A stretch of DNA of 64,000 nt, from assembly GCA_936450465.1 (NCBI GenBank), contig OW388302.1:59115328-59179327 (forward strand), written 5' to 3'. Source of the DNA: Gibbula magus (Eukaryota > Mollusca > Gastropoda > Trochida > Trochidae). Shown piece after piece: positions 1 through 14,670 of this stretch (the first letter of the stretch is position 1; the number at the start of each line of letters is the position of its first letter). The notes beneath the pieces are model-generated. The model was not told where the DNA came from. It ran no database searches and saw only the letters and a list, made by a program, of their open reading frames with translations. A program made the position numbers and the translations under genes.

Positions 1-3000
1 CCATGAATTTGGCCTCAAACCACTCTAAACACGTGTAATATCATTACAAACACACTCTTAAATGTCTTTTCCAGAAGAAGCCTTTATTTTGATTTTTTTC
101 AAAAAAAATGAAAAAAGTACGTACCTAAACTCGGAGTTTAGGTACGTCATTTTGGGTGAAATCCATTTTCCCAATGAATTTGGCTTCAATCCACTCTAAA
201 CACGTGTAATATCATTACAAACACACTCTTAAATGTCTTTTCTAGAAAAAGCCTTTATTTTGAATTTTTTCAAAAAAAATGAAAAAGTACGTACCTAAAC
301 TCGGAGTTTAGGTACGTCATTTTGGGTGAAATCCATTTTCCCCATGAATTTGGCCTCAAACCACTTTAAATACGTGTAATATCATTACAAACACACTCTT
401 AAATGTCTTTTCCAGAAAAAGCCTTTATTTTGAATTTTTAAAAAAAAATATGAAAAAGTACGTACCTAAACTCGGAGTTTAGGTACGTCATTTTGGGTGA
501 AATCCATTTTCCCCATGAACTTGGCGTCAAACCACTCTAAATACGTGTAATATCATTACAAACACACTCTTAAATGTATTTTCAAGAAGAAGCCTTTATT
601 TTGAATTTTTTAAAAAAAATATGAAAAAGTACGTACCTAAACTCGGAGTTTAGGTACGTCATTTTGGGTGAAATCCATTTTCCCCATGAACTTGGCGTCA
701 AACCACTCTAAATACGTGTAATATCATTACAAGCACACTCTTAAATGTCTTTTCCAGAAGAAGCCTTTATTTTGATTTTTTTCAAAAAAAAAGAAAAAAG
801 TACGTACCTAAACTCGGAGTTTAGGTACGTCATTTTGGGTGAAATCCATTTTCCCCATAAAATTGGCCTCAAACCACTCTAAACACGTGTAATATCATTA
901 CAAACACACTCTTAAATGTCTTTTCCAGAAAAAGCCTTTATTTTTAATTTTTTCAAAAAATATGAAAAAGTACGTACCTAAACTCGGAGTTTAGGTACGT
1001 CATTTTGGGTGAAATCCAATGAACTTGGCGTCAAACCACTCTAAACACGTGTAATATCATTACAAACACACTCTTAAATGTCTCTTCCAGAAAAAGCCTT
1101 TATTTTGAATTTTTTCCAAAAAAATGAAAAAAGTACGTACCTAAACTAGGAGTTTAGTTACGTTATTTTGGGCGAAATCCATTTTCCCCATAAAATTGGC
1201 CTCAAACCACTCTAAACACGTGTAATATCATTACAAACACACTCTTAAATGTCTTTTCCAGAAAAAGCCTTTATTTTTAATTTTTTTTTAAAATATGAAA
1301 AAGTACGTACCTAAACTCGGAGTTTAGGTACGTCATTTTGGGTGAAATCCAATGAACTTGGCGTCAAACCACTCTAAACACGTGTAATATCATTACAAAC
1401 ACACTCTTAAATGTCTTTTCCAGAAAAAGCCTTTATTTTTGATTTTTTCCAAAAAAAATGAAAAAGTACGTACCTAAACTCGGAGTTTAGGTACGTCATT
1501 TTTGGTGAAATCCATTTTCCCCATGAATTTGGCCTCAAACCACTCTAAACACGTGTAATATCATTACAAACACACTCTTAAATGTCTTTTCCAGAAGAAG
1601 CCTTTATTTTGATTTTTTTCAAAAAAAATGAAAAAAGTACGTACCTAAACTCGGAGTTTAGGTACGTAATTTTGGGTGAAATCCATTTTCCCCATGAATT
1701 TGGCCTCAAACCACCCTAAATACGTGTAATATCATTACAAACACACTCTTAAATGTCTTTTCCAGAAAAAGCCTTTATTTTGAATTTTTTAAAAAAAATA
1801 TGAAAAAGTACGTACCTAAACTCGGAGTTTAGGTACGTCATTTTGGGTGAAATCCATTTTCCCCATGAACTTGGCGTCAAACCACTCTAAATACGTGTAA
1901 TATCATTACAAACACACTCTTAAATGTATTTTCAAGAAGAAGCCTTTATTTTGAATTTTTTCAAAAAAAATGAAAAAAGTACGTACCTAAACTCGGAGTT
2001 TAGGTACGTCATTTTGGGTGAAATCCATTTCCCCCATGAATTTGGCCTCAAACCACTCTAAACACGTGTAATATCATTACAAACACACTCTTAAATGTCT
2101 TTTCCAGAAGAAGCCTTTATTTTGATTTATTTCAAAAAAAAAATGAAAAAAGTACGTACCTAAACTCGGAGTTTAGGTACGTCATTTTGGGTGAAATCCA
2201 TTTTCCCAATAAATTTGGCGTCAAACCACTCTAAATACGTGTAATATCATTACAAACACACTCTTAAATGTCTTTTCCAGAAAAAGCCTTTATTTTGAAT
2301 TTTTTAAAAAAAATATGAAAAAGTACGTACCTAAACTCGGAGTTTAGGTACGTCATTTTGGGTGAAATCCATTTTCCCCATGAATTTGGCGTCAAACCAC
2401 TCTAAATACGTGTAATATCATTACAAACACACTCTTAAATGTATTTTCAAGAAGAAGCCTTTATTTTGAATTTTTAAAAAAAAATATGAAAAAGTACGTA
2501 CCTAAACTCGGAGTTTAGGTACGTCATTTTGGGTGAAATCCATTTTCCCCATGAACTTGGCGTCAAACCACTCTAAATACGTGTAATATCATTACAATCA
2601 CACTCTTAAATGTCTTTTCCAGAAGAAGCCTTTATTTTGATTTTTTTCAAAAAAAATGAAAAAAGTACGTACCTAAACTCGGAGTTTAGGTACGTCATTT
2701 TGGGTGAAATCCATTTTCCCAATAAATTTGGCGTCAAACCACTCTAAATACGTGTAATATCATTACAAACACACTCTTAAATGTCTTTTCCAGAAAAAGC
2801 CTTTATTTTGAATTACTCAAAAAAAAGGAAAAAGTACGTACCTAAACTCGGAGTTTAGGTACGTCATTTTGGGTGAAATCCATTTTCCCCATGAACTTGG
2901 CGTCAAACCATTCTAAATACGTGTAAAATCATTACAAACACACTCTTAAATGTCTTTTCCAGAAAAAGCCTTTATTTTGAATTTTTTCCAAAAAAATGAA

Positions 3001-4874
3001 AAAAGTTTGTACCTAAACTAGGAGTTTAGTTACGTTATTTTGGGCGAAATCCATTTTCCCCATAAAATTGCCCTCAAACCACTCTAAACACGTGTAATAT
3101 CATTACAAACAGACTCTTAAATGTCTTTTCCAGAAGAAGCCTTTATTTTGAATTTTTTCCAAAAAATATAAAAAAAGTACGTACCTAAACTTGGATTTTA
3201 GGTACGTCATTTTGGGTGAAATCCATTTTCCCCATGAATTTGGCCTCAAACCACTCTAAACACGTGTAATATCATTACAAACACACTCTTAAATGTCTTT
3301 TCCAGAAGAAGCCTTTATTTTGATTTTTTTCAAAAAAAATGAAAAAAGTACGTACCTAAACTCGGAGTTAAGGTACGTCATTTTGGGTGAAATCCATTTT
3401 CCCCATGTACTTGGCGTCAAACCACTCTAAATACGTGTAATATCATTACAAACACACTCTTAAATGTATTTTCAAGAAGAAGCCTTTATTTTGAATTTTT
3501 TCAAAAAAAATGAAAAAAGTACGTACCTAAACTCGGAGTTTAGGTACGTCATTTTGGGTGAAATCCATTTTCCCAATGAATTTGGCCTCAAACCACTCTA
3601 AACACGTGTAATATCATTACAAACACACTCTTAAATGTCTTTTCCAGAAAAAGCCTTTATTTTGAATTACTCAAAAAAAAGGAAAAAGTACGTACCTAAA
3701 CTCGGAGTTTAGGTACGTCATTTTGGGTGAAATCCATTTTCCCCATGAACTTGGCGTCAAACCATTCTAAATACGTGTAAAATCATTACAAACACACTCT
3801 TAAATGTCTTTTCCAGAAAAAGCCTTTATTTTGAATTTTTTCCCAAAAAATGAAAAAAGTACGTACCTAAACTAGGAGTTTAGTTACGTTATTTTGGGCG
3901 AAATCCATTTTCCCCATAAAATTGCCCTCAAACCACTCTAAACACGTGTAATATCATTACAAACAGACTCTTAAATGTCTTTTCCAGAAGAAGCCTTTAT
4001 TTTGAATTTTTTCCAAAAAATATAAAAAAAGTACGTACCTAAACTTGGATTTTAGGTACGTCATTTTGGGTGAAATCCATTTTCCCCATGAATTTGGCCT
4101 CAAACCACTCTAAACACGTGTAATATCATTACAAACACACTGTTAAATGTCTTTTCCAGAAAAAGCCTTTATTTTGAATTTTTTCCAAAAAAATGAAAAA
4201 AGTACGTACCTAAACTCGGAGTTTAGGTACGTCATTTTGGGTGAAATCCATTTTCCCAATAAATTTGGCGTCAAACCACTCTAAATACGTGTAATATCAT
4301 TACAAACACACTCTTAAATGTCTTTTCCAGAAAAAGCCTTTATTTTGAATTACTCAAAAAAAGGAAAAAGTACGTACCTAAACTCGGAGTTTAGGTACGT
4401 CATTTTGGGTGAAATCCATTTTCCCCATGAACTTGGCGTCAAACCATTCTAAATACGTGTAAAATCATTACAAACACACTCTTAAATGTCTTTTCCAGAA
4501 AAAGCCTTTATTTTTAATTTTTTCCAAAAAAATGAAAAAAGTTTGTACCTAAACTAGGAGTTTAGTTACGTTATTTTGGGCGAAATCCATTTTCCCCATA
4601 AAATTGCCCTCAAACCACTCTAAACACGTGTAATATCATTACAAACACACTCTTAAATGTATTTTCAAGAAGAAGCCTTTATTTTGAATTTTTTCAAAAA
4701 AAATGAAAAAAGTACGTACCTAAACTCGGAGTTTAGGTACGTCATTTTGGGTGAAATCCATTTCCCCATGAATTTGGCCTCAAACCACTCTAAACACGTG
4801 TAATATCATTACAAAGACACTCTTAAATGTCTCTTCCAGAAAAAAGCCTTTATTTTGAATTTTTTCCAAAAAAA
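1..4874 (+). repeat. Satellite A: about 170-bp tandem units with palindromic core
   Basis: About 29 head-to-tail units with a period near 170 bp. Each unit has a perfect inverted repeat, ACGTACCTAAACTC and GAGTTTAGGTACGT around one central base. A constant backbone follows: ATTTTGGGTGAAATCC, then CATGAATTTGGCCTC, then ACACGTGTAATATCATTAC, then TGTCTTTTCCAGAAAAAGCC, then an A-rich run. Units differ by point changes (AACTTGGCG versus AATTTGGCC; CTAGGAG versus CTCGGAG in the core) and by the A/T-run length. The backbone is clearly related to satellite B downstream. The array is cut on the left by the window edge and on the right by an N gap. No coding capacity was seen. Confidence 0.97.
2805..4700 (+). 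repeat. Higher-order repeat inside satellite A
   Basis: A marked run of variant units recurs. The first variant has GAATTACTCAAAAAAAAGG, the next has the core TAGGAGTTTAGTTACGTT with CATAAAATTGCCC, and the next has AAACTTGGATTTTAGG. The block begins near 2814, near 3667 and, partially, near 4350. The spacings are about 853 and 683 bp, that is five and four basic units. This is higher-order structure from segmental amplification. Confidence 0.75.
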
Positions 4875-5074
4875 NNNNNNNNNNNNNNNNNNNNNNNNNN
4901 NNNNNNNNNNNNNNNNNNNNNNNNNNNNNNNNNNNNNNNNNNNNNNNNNNNNNNNNNNNNNNNNNNNNNNNNNNNNNNNNNNNNNNNNNNNNNNNNNNNN
5001 NNNNNNNNNNNNNNNNNNNNNNNNNNNNNNNNNNNNNNNNNNNNNNNNNNNNNNNNNNNNNNNNNNNNNNNNNN
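4875..5074. other. Assembly gap of exactly 200 N
   Basis: A run of 200 N separates satellite A from the telomere array. The same length at all three gaps marks a scaffolding join of unknown true size. Open frames crossing it are meaningless. Confidence 0.99.
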
Positions 5075-8000
5075 AACCCTAACCCTAACCCTAACCCTAA
5101 CCCTAACCCTAACCCTAACCCTAACCCTAACCCTAACCCTAACCCTAACCCTACCCTAACCCTAACCCTAACCCTAACCCTAACCCTAACCCTAACCCTA
5201 ACCCTAACCCTAACCCTAACCCTAACCCTAACCCTAACCCTAACCCTAACCCTAACCCTAACCCTAACCCTAACCCTAACCCTAACCCTAACCCTAACCC
5301 TAACCCTAACCCTAACCCTAACCCTAACCCTAACCCTAACCCTAACCCTAACCCTAACCCTAACCCTAACCCTAACCCTAACCCTAACCCTAACCCTAAC
5401 CCTAACCCTAACCCTAACCCTAACCCTAACCCTAACCCTAACCCTAACCCTAACCCTAACCCTAACCCTAACCCTAACCCTAACCCTAACCCTAACCCTA
5501 ACCCTAACCCTAACCCTAACCCTAACCCTAACCCTAACCCTAACCCTAACCCTAACCCTAACCCTAACCCTAACCCTAACCCTAACCCTAACCCTAACCC
5601 TAACCCTAACCCTAACCCTAACCCTAACCCTAACCCTAACCCTAACCCTAACCCTAACCCTAACCCTAACCCTAACCCTAACCCTAACCCTAACCCTAAC
5701 CCTAACCCTAACCCTAACCCTAACCCTAACCCTAACCCTAACCCTAACCCTAACCCTAACCCTAACCCTAACCCTAACCCTAACCCTAACCCTAACCCTA
5801 ACCCTAACCCTAACCCTAACCCTAACCCTAACCCTAACCCTAACCCTAACCCTAACCCTAACCCTAACCCTAACCCTAACCCTAACCCTAACCCTAACCC
5901 TAACCCTAACCCTAACCCTAACCCTAACCCTAACCCTAACCCTAACCCTAACCCTAACCCTAACCCTAACCCTAACCCTAACCCTAACCCTAACCCTAAC
6001 CCTAACCCTAACCCTAACCCTAACCCTAACCCTAACCCTAACCCTAACCCTAACCCTAACCCTAACCCTAACCCTAACCCTAACCCTAACCCTAACCCTA
6101 ACCCTAACCCTAACCCTAACCCTAACCCTAACCCTAACCCTAACCCTAACCCTAACCCTAACCCTAACCCTAACCCTAACCCTAACCCTAACCCTAACCC
6201 TAACCCTAACCCTAACCCTAACCCTAACCCTAACCCTAACCCTAACCCTAACCCTAACCCTAACCCTAACCCTAACCCTAACCCTAACCCTAACCCTAAC
6301 CCTAACCCTAACCCTAACCCTAACCCTAACCCTAACCCTAACCCTAACCCTAACCCTAACCCTAACCCTAACCCTAACCCTAACCCTAACCCTAACCCTA
6401 ACCCTAACCCTAACCCTAACCCTAACCCTAACCCTAACCCTAACCCTAACCCTAACCCTAACCCTAACCCTAACCCTAACCCTAACCCTAACCCTAACCC
6501 TAACCCTAACCCTAACCCTAACCCTAACCCTAACCCTAACCCTAACCCTAACCCTAACCCTAACCCTAACCCTAACCCTAACCCTAACCCTAACCCTAAC
6601 CCTAACCCTAACCCTAACCCTAACCCTAACCCTAACCCTAACCCTAACCCTAACCCTAACCCTAACCCTAACCCTAACCCTAACCCTAACCCTAACCCTA
6701 ACCCTAACCCTAACCCTAACCCTAACCCTAACCCTAACCCTAACCCTAACCCTAACCCTAACCCTAACCCTAACCCTAACCCTAACCCTAACCCTAACCC
6801 TAACCCTAACCCTAACCCTAACCCTAACCCTAACCCTAACCCTAACCCTAACCCTAACCCTAACCCTAACCCTAACCCTAACCCTAACCCTAACCCTAAC
6901 CCTAACCCTAACCCTAACCCTAACCCTAACCCTAACCCTAACCCTAACCCTAACCCTAACCCTAACCCTAACCCTAACCCTAACCCTAACCCTAACCCTA
7001 ACCCTAACCCTAACCCTAACCCTAACCCTAACCCTAACCCTAACCCTAACCCTAACCCTAACCCTAACCCTAACCCTAACCCTAACCCTAACCCTAACCC
7101 TAACCCTAACCCTAACCCTAACCCTAACCCTAACCCTAACCCTAACCCTAACCCTAACCCTAACCCTAACCCTAACCCTAACCCTAACCCTAACCCTAAC
7201 CCTAACCCTAACCCTAACCCTAACCCTAACCCTAACCCTAACCCTAACCCTAACCCTAACCCTAACCCTAACCCTAACCCTAACCCTAACCCTAACCCTA
7301 ACCCTAACCCTAACCCTAACCCTAACCCTAACCCTAACCCTAACCCTAACCCTAACCCTAACCCTAACCCTAACCCTAACCCTAACCCTAACCCTAACCC
7401 TAACCCTAACCCTAACCCTAACCCTAACCCTAACCCTAACCCTAACCCTAACCCTAACCCTAACCCTAACCCTAACCCTAACCCTAACCCTAACCCTAAC
7501 CCTAACCCTAACCCTAACCCTAACCCTAACCCTAACCCTAACCCTAACCCTAACCCTAACCCTAACCCTAACCCTAACCCTAACCCTAACCCTAACCCTA
7601 ACCCTAACCCTAACCCTAACCCTAACCCTAACCCTAACCCTAACCCTAACCCTAACCCTAACCCTAACCCTAACCCTAACCCTAACCCTAACCCTAACCC
7701 TAACCCTAACCCTAACCCTAACCCTAACCCTAACCCTAACCCTAACCCTAACCCTAACCCTAACCCTAACCCTAACCCTAACCCTAACCCTAACCCTAAC
7801 CCTAACCCTAACCCTAACCCTAACCCTAACCCTAACCCTAACCCTAACCCTAACCCTAACCCTAACCCTAACCCTAACCCTAACCCTAACCCTAACCCTA
7901 ACCCTAACCCTAACCCTAACCCTAACCCTAACCCTAACCCTAACCCTAACCCTAACCCTAACCCTAACCCTAACCCTAACCCTAACCCTAACCCTAACCC

Positions 8001-11000
8001 TAACCCTAACCCTAACCCTAACCCTAACCCTAACCCTAACCCTAACCCTAACCCTAACCCTAACCCTAACCCTAACCCTAACCCTAACCCTAACCCTAAC
8101 CCTAACCCTAACCCTAACCCTAACCCTAACCCTAACCCTAACCCTAACCCTAACCCTAACCCTAACCCTAACCCTAACCCTAACCCTAACCCTAACCCTA
8201 ACCCTAACCCTAACCCTAACCCTAACCCTAACCCTAACCCTAACCCTAACCCTAACCCTAACCCTAACCCTAACCCTAACCCTAACCCTAACCCTAACCC
8301 TAACCCTAACCCTAACCCTAACCCTAACCCTAACCCTAACCCTAACCCTAACCCTAACCCTAACCCTAACCCTAACCCTAACCCTAACCCTAACCCTAAC
8401 CCTAACCCTAACCCTAACCCTAACCCTAACCCTAACCCTAACCCTAACCCTAACCCTAACCCTAACCCTAACCCTAACCCTAACCCTAACCCTAACCCTA
8501 ACCCTAACCCTAACCCTAACCCTAACCCTAACCCTAACCCTAACCCTAACCCTAACCCTAACCCTAACCCTAACCCTAACCCTAACCCTAACCCTAACCC
8601 TAACCCTAACCCTAACCCTAACCCTAACCCTAACCCTAACCCTAACCCTAACCCTAACCCTAACCCTAACCCTAACCCTAACCCTAACCCTAACCCTAAC
8701 CCTAACCCTAACCCTAACCCTAACCCTAACCCTAACCCTAACCCTAACCCTAACCCTAACCCTAACCCTAACCCTAACCCTAACCCTAACCCTAACCCTA
8801 ACCCTAACCCTAACCCTAACCCTAACCCTAACCCTAACCCTAACCCTAACCCTAACCCTAACCCTAACCCTAACCCTAACCCTAACCCTAACCCTAACCC
8901 TAACCCTAACCCTAACCCTAACCCTAACCCTAACCCTAACCCTAACCCTAACCCTAACCCTAACCCTAACCCTAACCCTAACCCTAACCCTAACCCTAAC
9001 CCTAACCCTAACCCTAACCCTAACCCTAACCCTAACCCTAACCCTAACCCTAACCCTAACCCTAACCCTAACCCTAACCCTAACCCTAACCCTAACCCTA
9101 ACCCTAACCCTAACCCTAACCCTAACCCTAACCCTAACCCTAACCCTAACCCTAACCCTAACCCTAACCCTAACCCTAACCCTAACCCTAACCCTAACCC
9201 TAACCCTAACCCTAACCCTAACCCTAACCCTAACCCTAACCCTAACCCTAACCCTAACCCTAACCCTAACCCTAACCCTAACCCTAACCCTAACCCTAAC
9301 CCTAACCCTAACCCTAACCCTAACCCTAACCCTAACCCTAACCCTAACCCTAACCCTAACCCTAACCCTAACCCTAACCCTAACCCTAACCCTAACCCTA
9401 ACCCTAACCCTAACCCTAACCCTAACCCTAACCCTAACCCTAACCCTAACCCTAACCCTAACCCTAACCCTAACCCTAACCCTAACCCTAACCCTAACCC
9501 TAACCCTAACCCTAACCCTAACCCTAACCCTAACCCTAACCCTAACCCTAACCCTAACCCTAACCCTAACCCTAACCCTAACCCTAACCCTAACCCTAAC
9601 CCTAACCCTAACCCTAACCCTAACCCTAACCCTAACCCTAACCCTAACCCTAACCCTAACCCTAACCCTAACCCTAACCCTAACCCTAACCCTAACCCTA
9701 ACCCTAACCCTAACCCTAACCCTAACCCTAACCCTAACCCTAACCCTAACCCTAACCCTAACCCTAACCCTAACCCTAACCCTAACCCTAACCCTAACCC
9801 TAACCCTAACCCTAACCCTAACCCTAACCCTAACCCTAACCCTAACCCTAACCCTAACCCTAACCCTAACCCTAACCCTAACCCTAACCCTAACCCTAAC
9901 CCTAACCCTAACCCTAACCCTAACCCTAACCCTAACCCTAACCCTAACCCTAACCCTAACCCTAACCCTAACCCTAACCCTAACCCTAACCCTAACCCTA
10001 ACCCTAACCCTAACCCTAACCCTAACCCTAACCCTAACCCTAACCCTAACCCTAACCCTAACCCTAACCCTAACCCTAACCCTAACCCTAACCCTAACCC
10101 TAACCCTAACCCTAACCCTAACCCTAACCCTAACCCTAACCCTAACCCTAACCCTAACCCTAACCCTAACCCTAACCCTAACCCTAACCCTAACCCTAAC
10201 CCTAACCCTAACCCTAACCCTAACCCTAACCCTAACCCTAACCCTAACCCTAACCCTAACCCTAACCCTAACCCTAACCCTAACCCTAACCCTAACCCTA
10301 ACCCTAACCCTAACCCTAACCCTAACCCTAACCCTAACCCTAACCCTAACCCTAACCCTAACCCTAACCCTAACCCTAACCCTAACCCTAACCCTAACCC
10401 TAACCCTAACCCTAACCCTAACCCTAACCCTAACCCTAACCCTAACCCTAACCCTAACCCTAACCCTAACCCTAACCCTAACCCTAACCCTAACCCTAAC
10501 CCTAACCCTAACCCTAACCCTAACCCTAACCCTAACCCTAACCCTAACCCTAACCCTAACCCTAACCCTAACCCTAACCCTAACCCTAACCCTAACCCTA
10601 ACCCTAACCCTAACCCTAACCCTAACCCTAACCCTAACCCTAACCCTAACCCTAACCCTAACCCTAACCCTAACCCTAACCCTAACCCTAACCCTAACCC
10701 TAACCCTAACCCTAACCCTAACCCTAACCCTAACCCTAACCCTAACCCTAACCCTAACCCTAACCCTAACCCTAACCCTAACCCTAACCCTAACCCTAAC
10801 CCTAACCCTAACCCTAACCCTAACCCTAACCCTAACCCTAACCCTAACCCTAACCCTAACCCTAACCCTAACCCTAACCCTAACCCTAACCCTAACCCTA
10901 ACCCTAACCCTAACCCTAACCCTAACCCTAACCCTAACCCTAACCCTAACCCTAACCCTAACCCTAACCCTAACCCTAACCCTAACCCTAACCCTAACCC

Positions 11001-14000
11001 TAACCCTAACCCTAACCCTAACCCTAACCCTAACCCTAACCCTAACCCTAACCCTAACCCTAACCCTAACCCTAACCCTAACCCTAACCCTAACCCTAAC
11101 CCTAACCCTAACCCTAACCCTAACCCTAACCCTAACCCTAACCCTAACCCTAACCCTAACCCTAACCCTAACCCTAACCCTAACCCTAACCCTAACCCTA
11201 ACCCTAACCCTAACCCTAACCCTAACCCTAACCCTAACCCTAACCCTAACCCTAACCCTAACCCTAACCCTAACCCTAACCCTAACCCTAACCCTAACCC
11301 TAACCCTAACCCTAACCCTAACCCTAACCCTAACCCTAACCCTAACCCTAACCCTAACCCTAACCCTAACCCTAACCCTAACCCTAACCCTAACCCTAAC
11401 CCTAACCCTAACCCTAACCCTAACCCTAACCCTAACCCTAACCCTAACCCTAACCCTAACCCTAACCCTAACCCTAACCCTAACCCTAACCCTAACCCTA
11501 ACCCTAACCCTAACCCTAACCCTAACCCTAACCCTAACCCTAACCCTAACCCTAACCCTAACCCTAACCCTAACCCTAACCCTAACCCTAACCCTAACCC
11601 TAACCCTAACCCTAACCCTAACCCTAACCCTAACCCTAACCCTAACCCTAACCCTAACCCTAACCCTAACCCTAACCCTAACCCTAACCCTAACCCTAAC
11701 CCTAACCCTAACCCTAACCCTAACCCTAACCCTAACCCTAACCCTAACCCTAACCCTAACCCTAACCCTAACCCTAACCCTAACCCTAACCCTAACCCTA
11801 ACCCTAACCCTAACCCTAACCCTAACCCTAACCCTAACCCTAACCCTAACCCTAACCCTAACCCTAACCCTAACCCTAACCCTAACCCTAACCCTAACCC
11901 TAACCCTAACCCTAACCCTAACCCTAACCCTAACCCTAACCCTAACCCTAACCCTAACCCTAACCCTAACCCTAACCCTAACCCTAACCCTAACCCTAAC
12001 CCTAACCCTAACCCTAACCCTAACCCTAACCCTAACCCTAACCCTAACCCTAACCCTAACCCTAACCCTAACCCTAACCCTAACCCTAACCCTAACCCTA
12101 ACCCTAACCCTAACCCTAACCCTAACCCTAACCCTAACCCTAACCCTAACCCTAACCCTAACCCTAACCCTAACCCTAACCCTAACCCTAACCCTAACCC
12201 TAACCCTAACCCTAACCCTAACCCTAACCCTAACCCTAACCCTAACCCTAACCCTAACCCTAACCCTAACCCTAACCCTAACCCTAACCCTAACCCTAAC
12301 CCTAACCCTAACCCTAACCCTAACCCTAACCCTAACCCTAACCCTAACCCTAACCCTAACCCTAACCCTAACCCTAACCCTAACCCTAACCCTAACCCTA
12401 ACCCTAACCCTAACCCTAACCCTAACCCTAACCCTAACCCTAACCCTAACCCTAACCCTAACCCTAACCCTAACCCTAACCCTAACCCTAACCCTAACCC
12501 TAACCCTAACCCTAACCCTAACCCTAACCCTAACCCTAACCCTAACCCTAACCCTAACCCTAACCCTAACCCTAACCCTAACCCTAACCCTAACCCTAAC
12601 CCTAACCCTAACCCTAACCCTAACCCTAACCCTAACCCTAACCCTAACCCTAACCCTAACCCTAACCCTAACCCTAACCCTAACCCTAACCCTAACCCTA
12701 ACCCTAACCCTAACCCTAACCCTAACCCTAACCCTAACCCTAACCCTAACCCTAACCCTAACCCTAACCCTAACCCTAACCCTAACCCTAACCCTAACCC
12801 TAACCCTAACCCTAACCCTAACCCTAACCCTAACCCTAACCCTAACCCTAACCCTAACCCTAACCCTAACCCTAACCCTAACCCTAACCCTAACCCTAAC
12901 CCTAACCCTAACCCTAACCCTAACCCTAACCCTAACCCTAACCCTAACCCTAACCCTAACCCTAACCCTAACCCTAACCCTAACCCTAACCCTAACCCTA
13001 ACCCTAACCCTAACCCTAACCCTAACCCTAACCCTAACCCTAACCCTAACCCTAACCCTAACCCTAACCCTAACCCTAACCCTAACCCTAACCCTAACCC
13101 TAACCCTAACCCTAACCCTAACCCTAACCCTAACCCTAACCCTAACCCTAACCCTAACCCTAACCCTAACCCTAACCCTAACCCTAACCCTAACCCTAAC
13201 CCTAACCCTAACCCTAACCCTAACCCTAACCCTAACCCTAACCCTAACCCTAACCCTAACCCTAACCCTAACCCTAACCCTAACCCTAACCCTAACCCTA
13301 ACCCTAACCCTAACCCTAACCCTAACCCTAACCCTAACCCTAACCCTAACCCTAACCCTAACCCTAACCCTAACCCTAACCCTAACCCTAACCCTAACCC
13401 TAACCCTAACCCTAACCCTAACCCTAACCCTAACCCTAACCCTAACCCTAACCCTAACCCTAACCCTAACCCTAACCCTAACCCTAACCCTAACCCTAAC
13501 CCTAACCCTAACCCTAACCCTAACCCTAACCCTAACCCTAACCCTAACCCTAACCCTAACCCTAACCCTAACCCTAACCCTAACCCTAACCCTAACCCTA
13601 ACCCTAACCCTAACCCTAACCCTAACCCTAACCCTAACCCTAACCCTAACCCTAACCCTAACCCTAACCCTAACCCTAACCCTAACCCTAACCCTAACCC
13701 TAACCCTAACCCTAACCCTAACCCTAACCCTAACCCTAACCCTAACCCTAACCCTAACCCTAACCCTAACCCTAACCCTAACCCTAACCCTAACCCTAAC
13801 CCTAACCCTAACCCTAACCCTAACCCTAACCCTAACCCTAACCCTAACCCTAACCCTAACCCTAACCCTAACCCTAACCCTAACCCTAACCCTAACCCTA
13901 ACCCTAACCCTAACCCTAACCCTAACCCTAACCCTAACCCTAACCCTAACCCTAACCCTAACCCTAACCCTAACCCTAACCCTAACCCTAACCCTAACCC

Positions 14001-14648
14001 TAACCCTAACCCTAACCCTAACCCTAACCCTAACCCTAACCCTAACCCTAACCCTAACCCTAACCCTAACCCTAACCCTAACCCTAACCCTAACCCTAAC
14101 CCTAACCCTAACCCTAACCCTAACCCTAACCCTAACCCTAACCCTAACCCTAACCCTAACCCTAACCCTAACCCTAACCCTAACCCTAACCCTAACCCTA
14201 ACCCTAACCCTAACCCTAACCCTAACCCTAACCCTAACCCTAACCCTAACCCTAACCCTAACCCTAACCCTAACCCTAACCCTAACCCTAACCCTAACCC
14301 TAACCCTAACCCTAACCCTAACCCTAACCCTAACCCTAACCCTAACCCTAACCCTAACCCTAACCCTAACCCTAACCCTAACCCTAACCCTAACCCTAAC
14401 CCTAACCCTAACCCTAACCCTAACCCTAACCCTAACCCTAACCCTAACCCTAACCCTAACCCTAACCCTAACCCTAACCCTAACCCTAACCCTAACCCTA
14501 ACCCTAACCCTAACCCTAACCCTAACCCTAACCCTAACCCTAACCCTAACCCTAACCCTAACCCTAACCCTAACCCTAACCCTAACCCTAACCCTAACCC
14601 TAACCCTAACCCTAACCCTAACCCTAACCCTAACCCTAACCCTAACCC
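5075..14648 (+). repeat. Telomere array (CCCTAA)n, about 9.6 kb
   Basis: About 1,595 tandem CCCTAA repeats, the C-rich strand of the metazoan TTAGGG telomere. The only irregularity I saw in the body of the array is one five-base repeat (CCCTA) near 5149-5153. With the C-strand on the plus strand, the chromosome end would lie to the left, so position 5075 looks like a genuine contig or chromosome terminus. Telomere-binding proteins and telomerase would act here. The purity fits a real terminal array better than an old internal one. Confidence 0.97.
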
Positions 14649-14670
14649 CTAACCCCTAACCCCTAACCCC
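14646..14670 (+). repeat. Variant telomere repeats CCCCTAA
   Basis: At the proximal edge of the telomere array the repeat changes to seven-base CCCCTAA for about three copies, then runs into the CTTGCAC tract. Degenerate variants at the inner boundary are typical of telomere-subtelomere junctions. Confidence 0.9.

Noticed and set aside
1..4874. CRISPR array
   Set aside because: Regular repeats are present, but whole units are repeated with no unique spacers, in a eukaryotic telomere-satellite context.
4827..5159. Open frames of 75-110 codons across the first N gap, and similar ones across the gap at 27253
   Set aside because: They consist mainly of N plus telomere or satellite translation.
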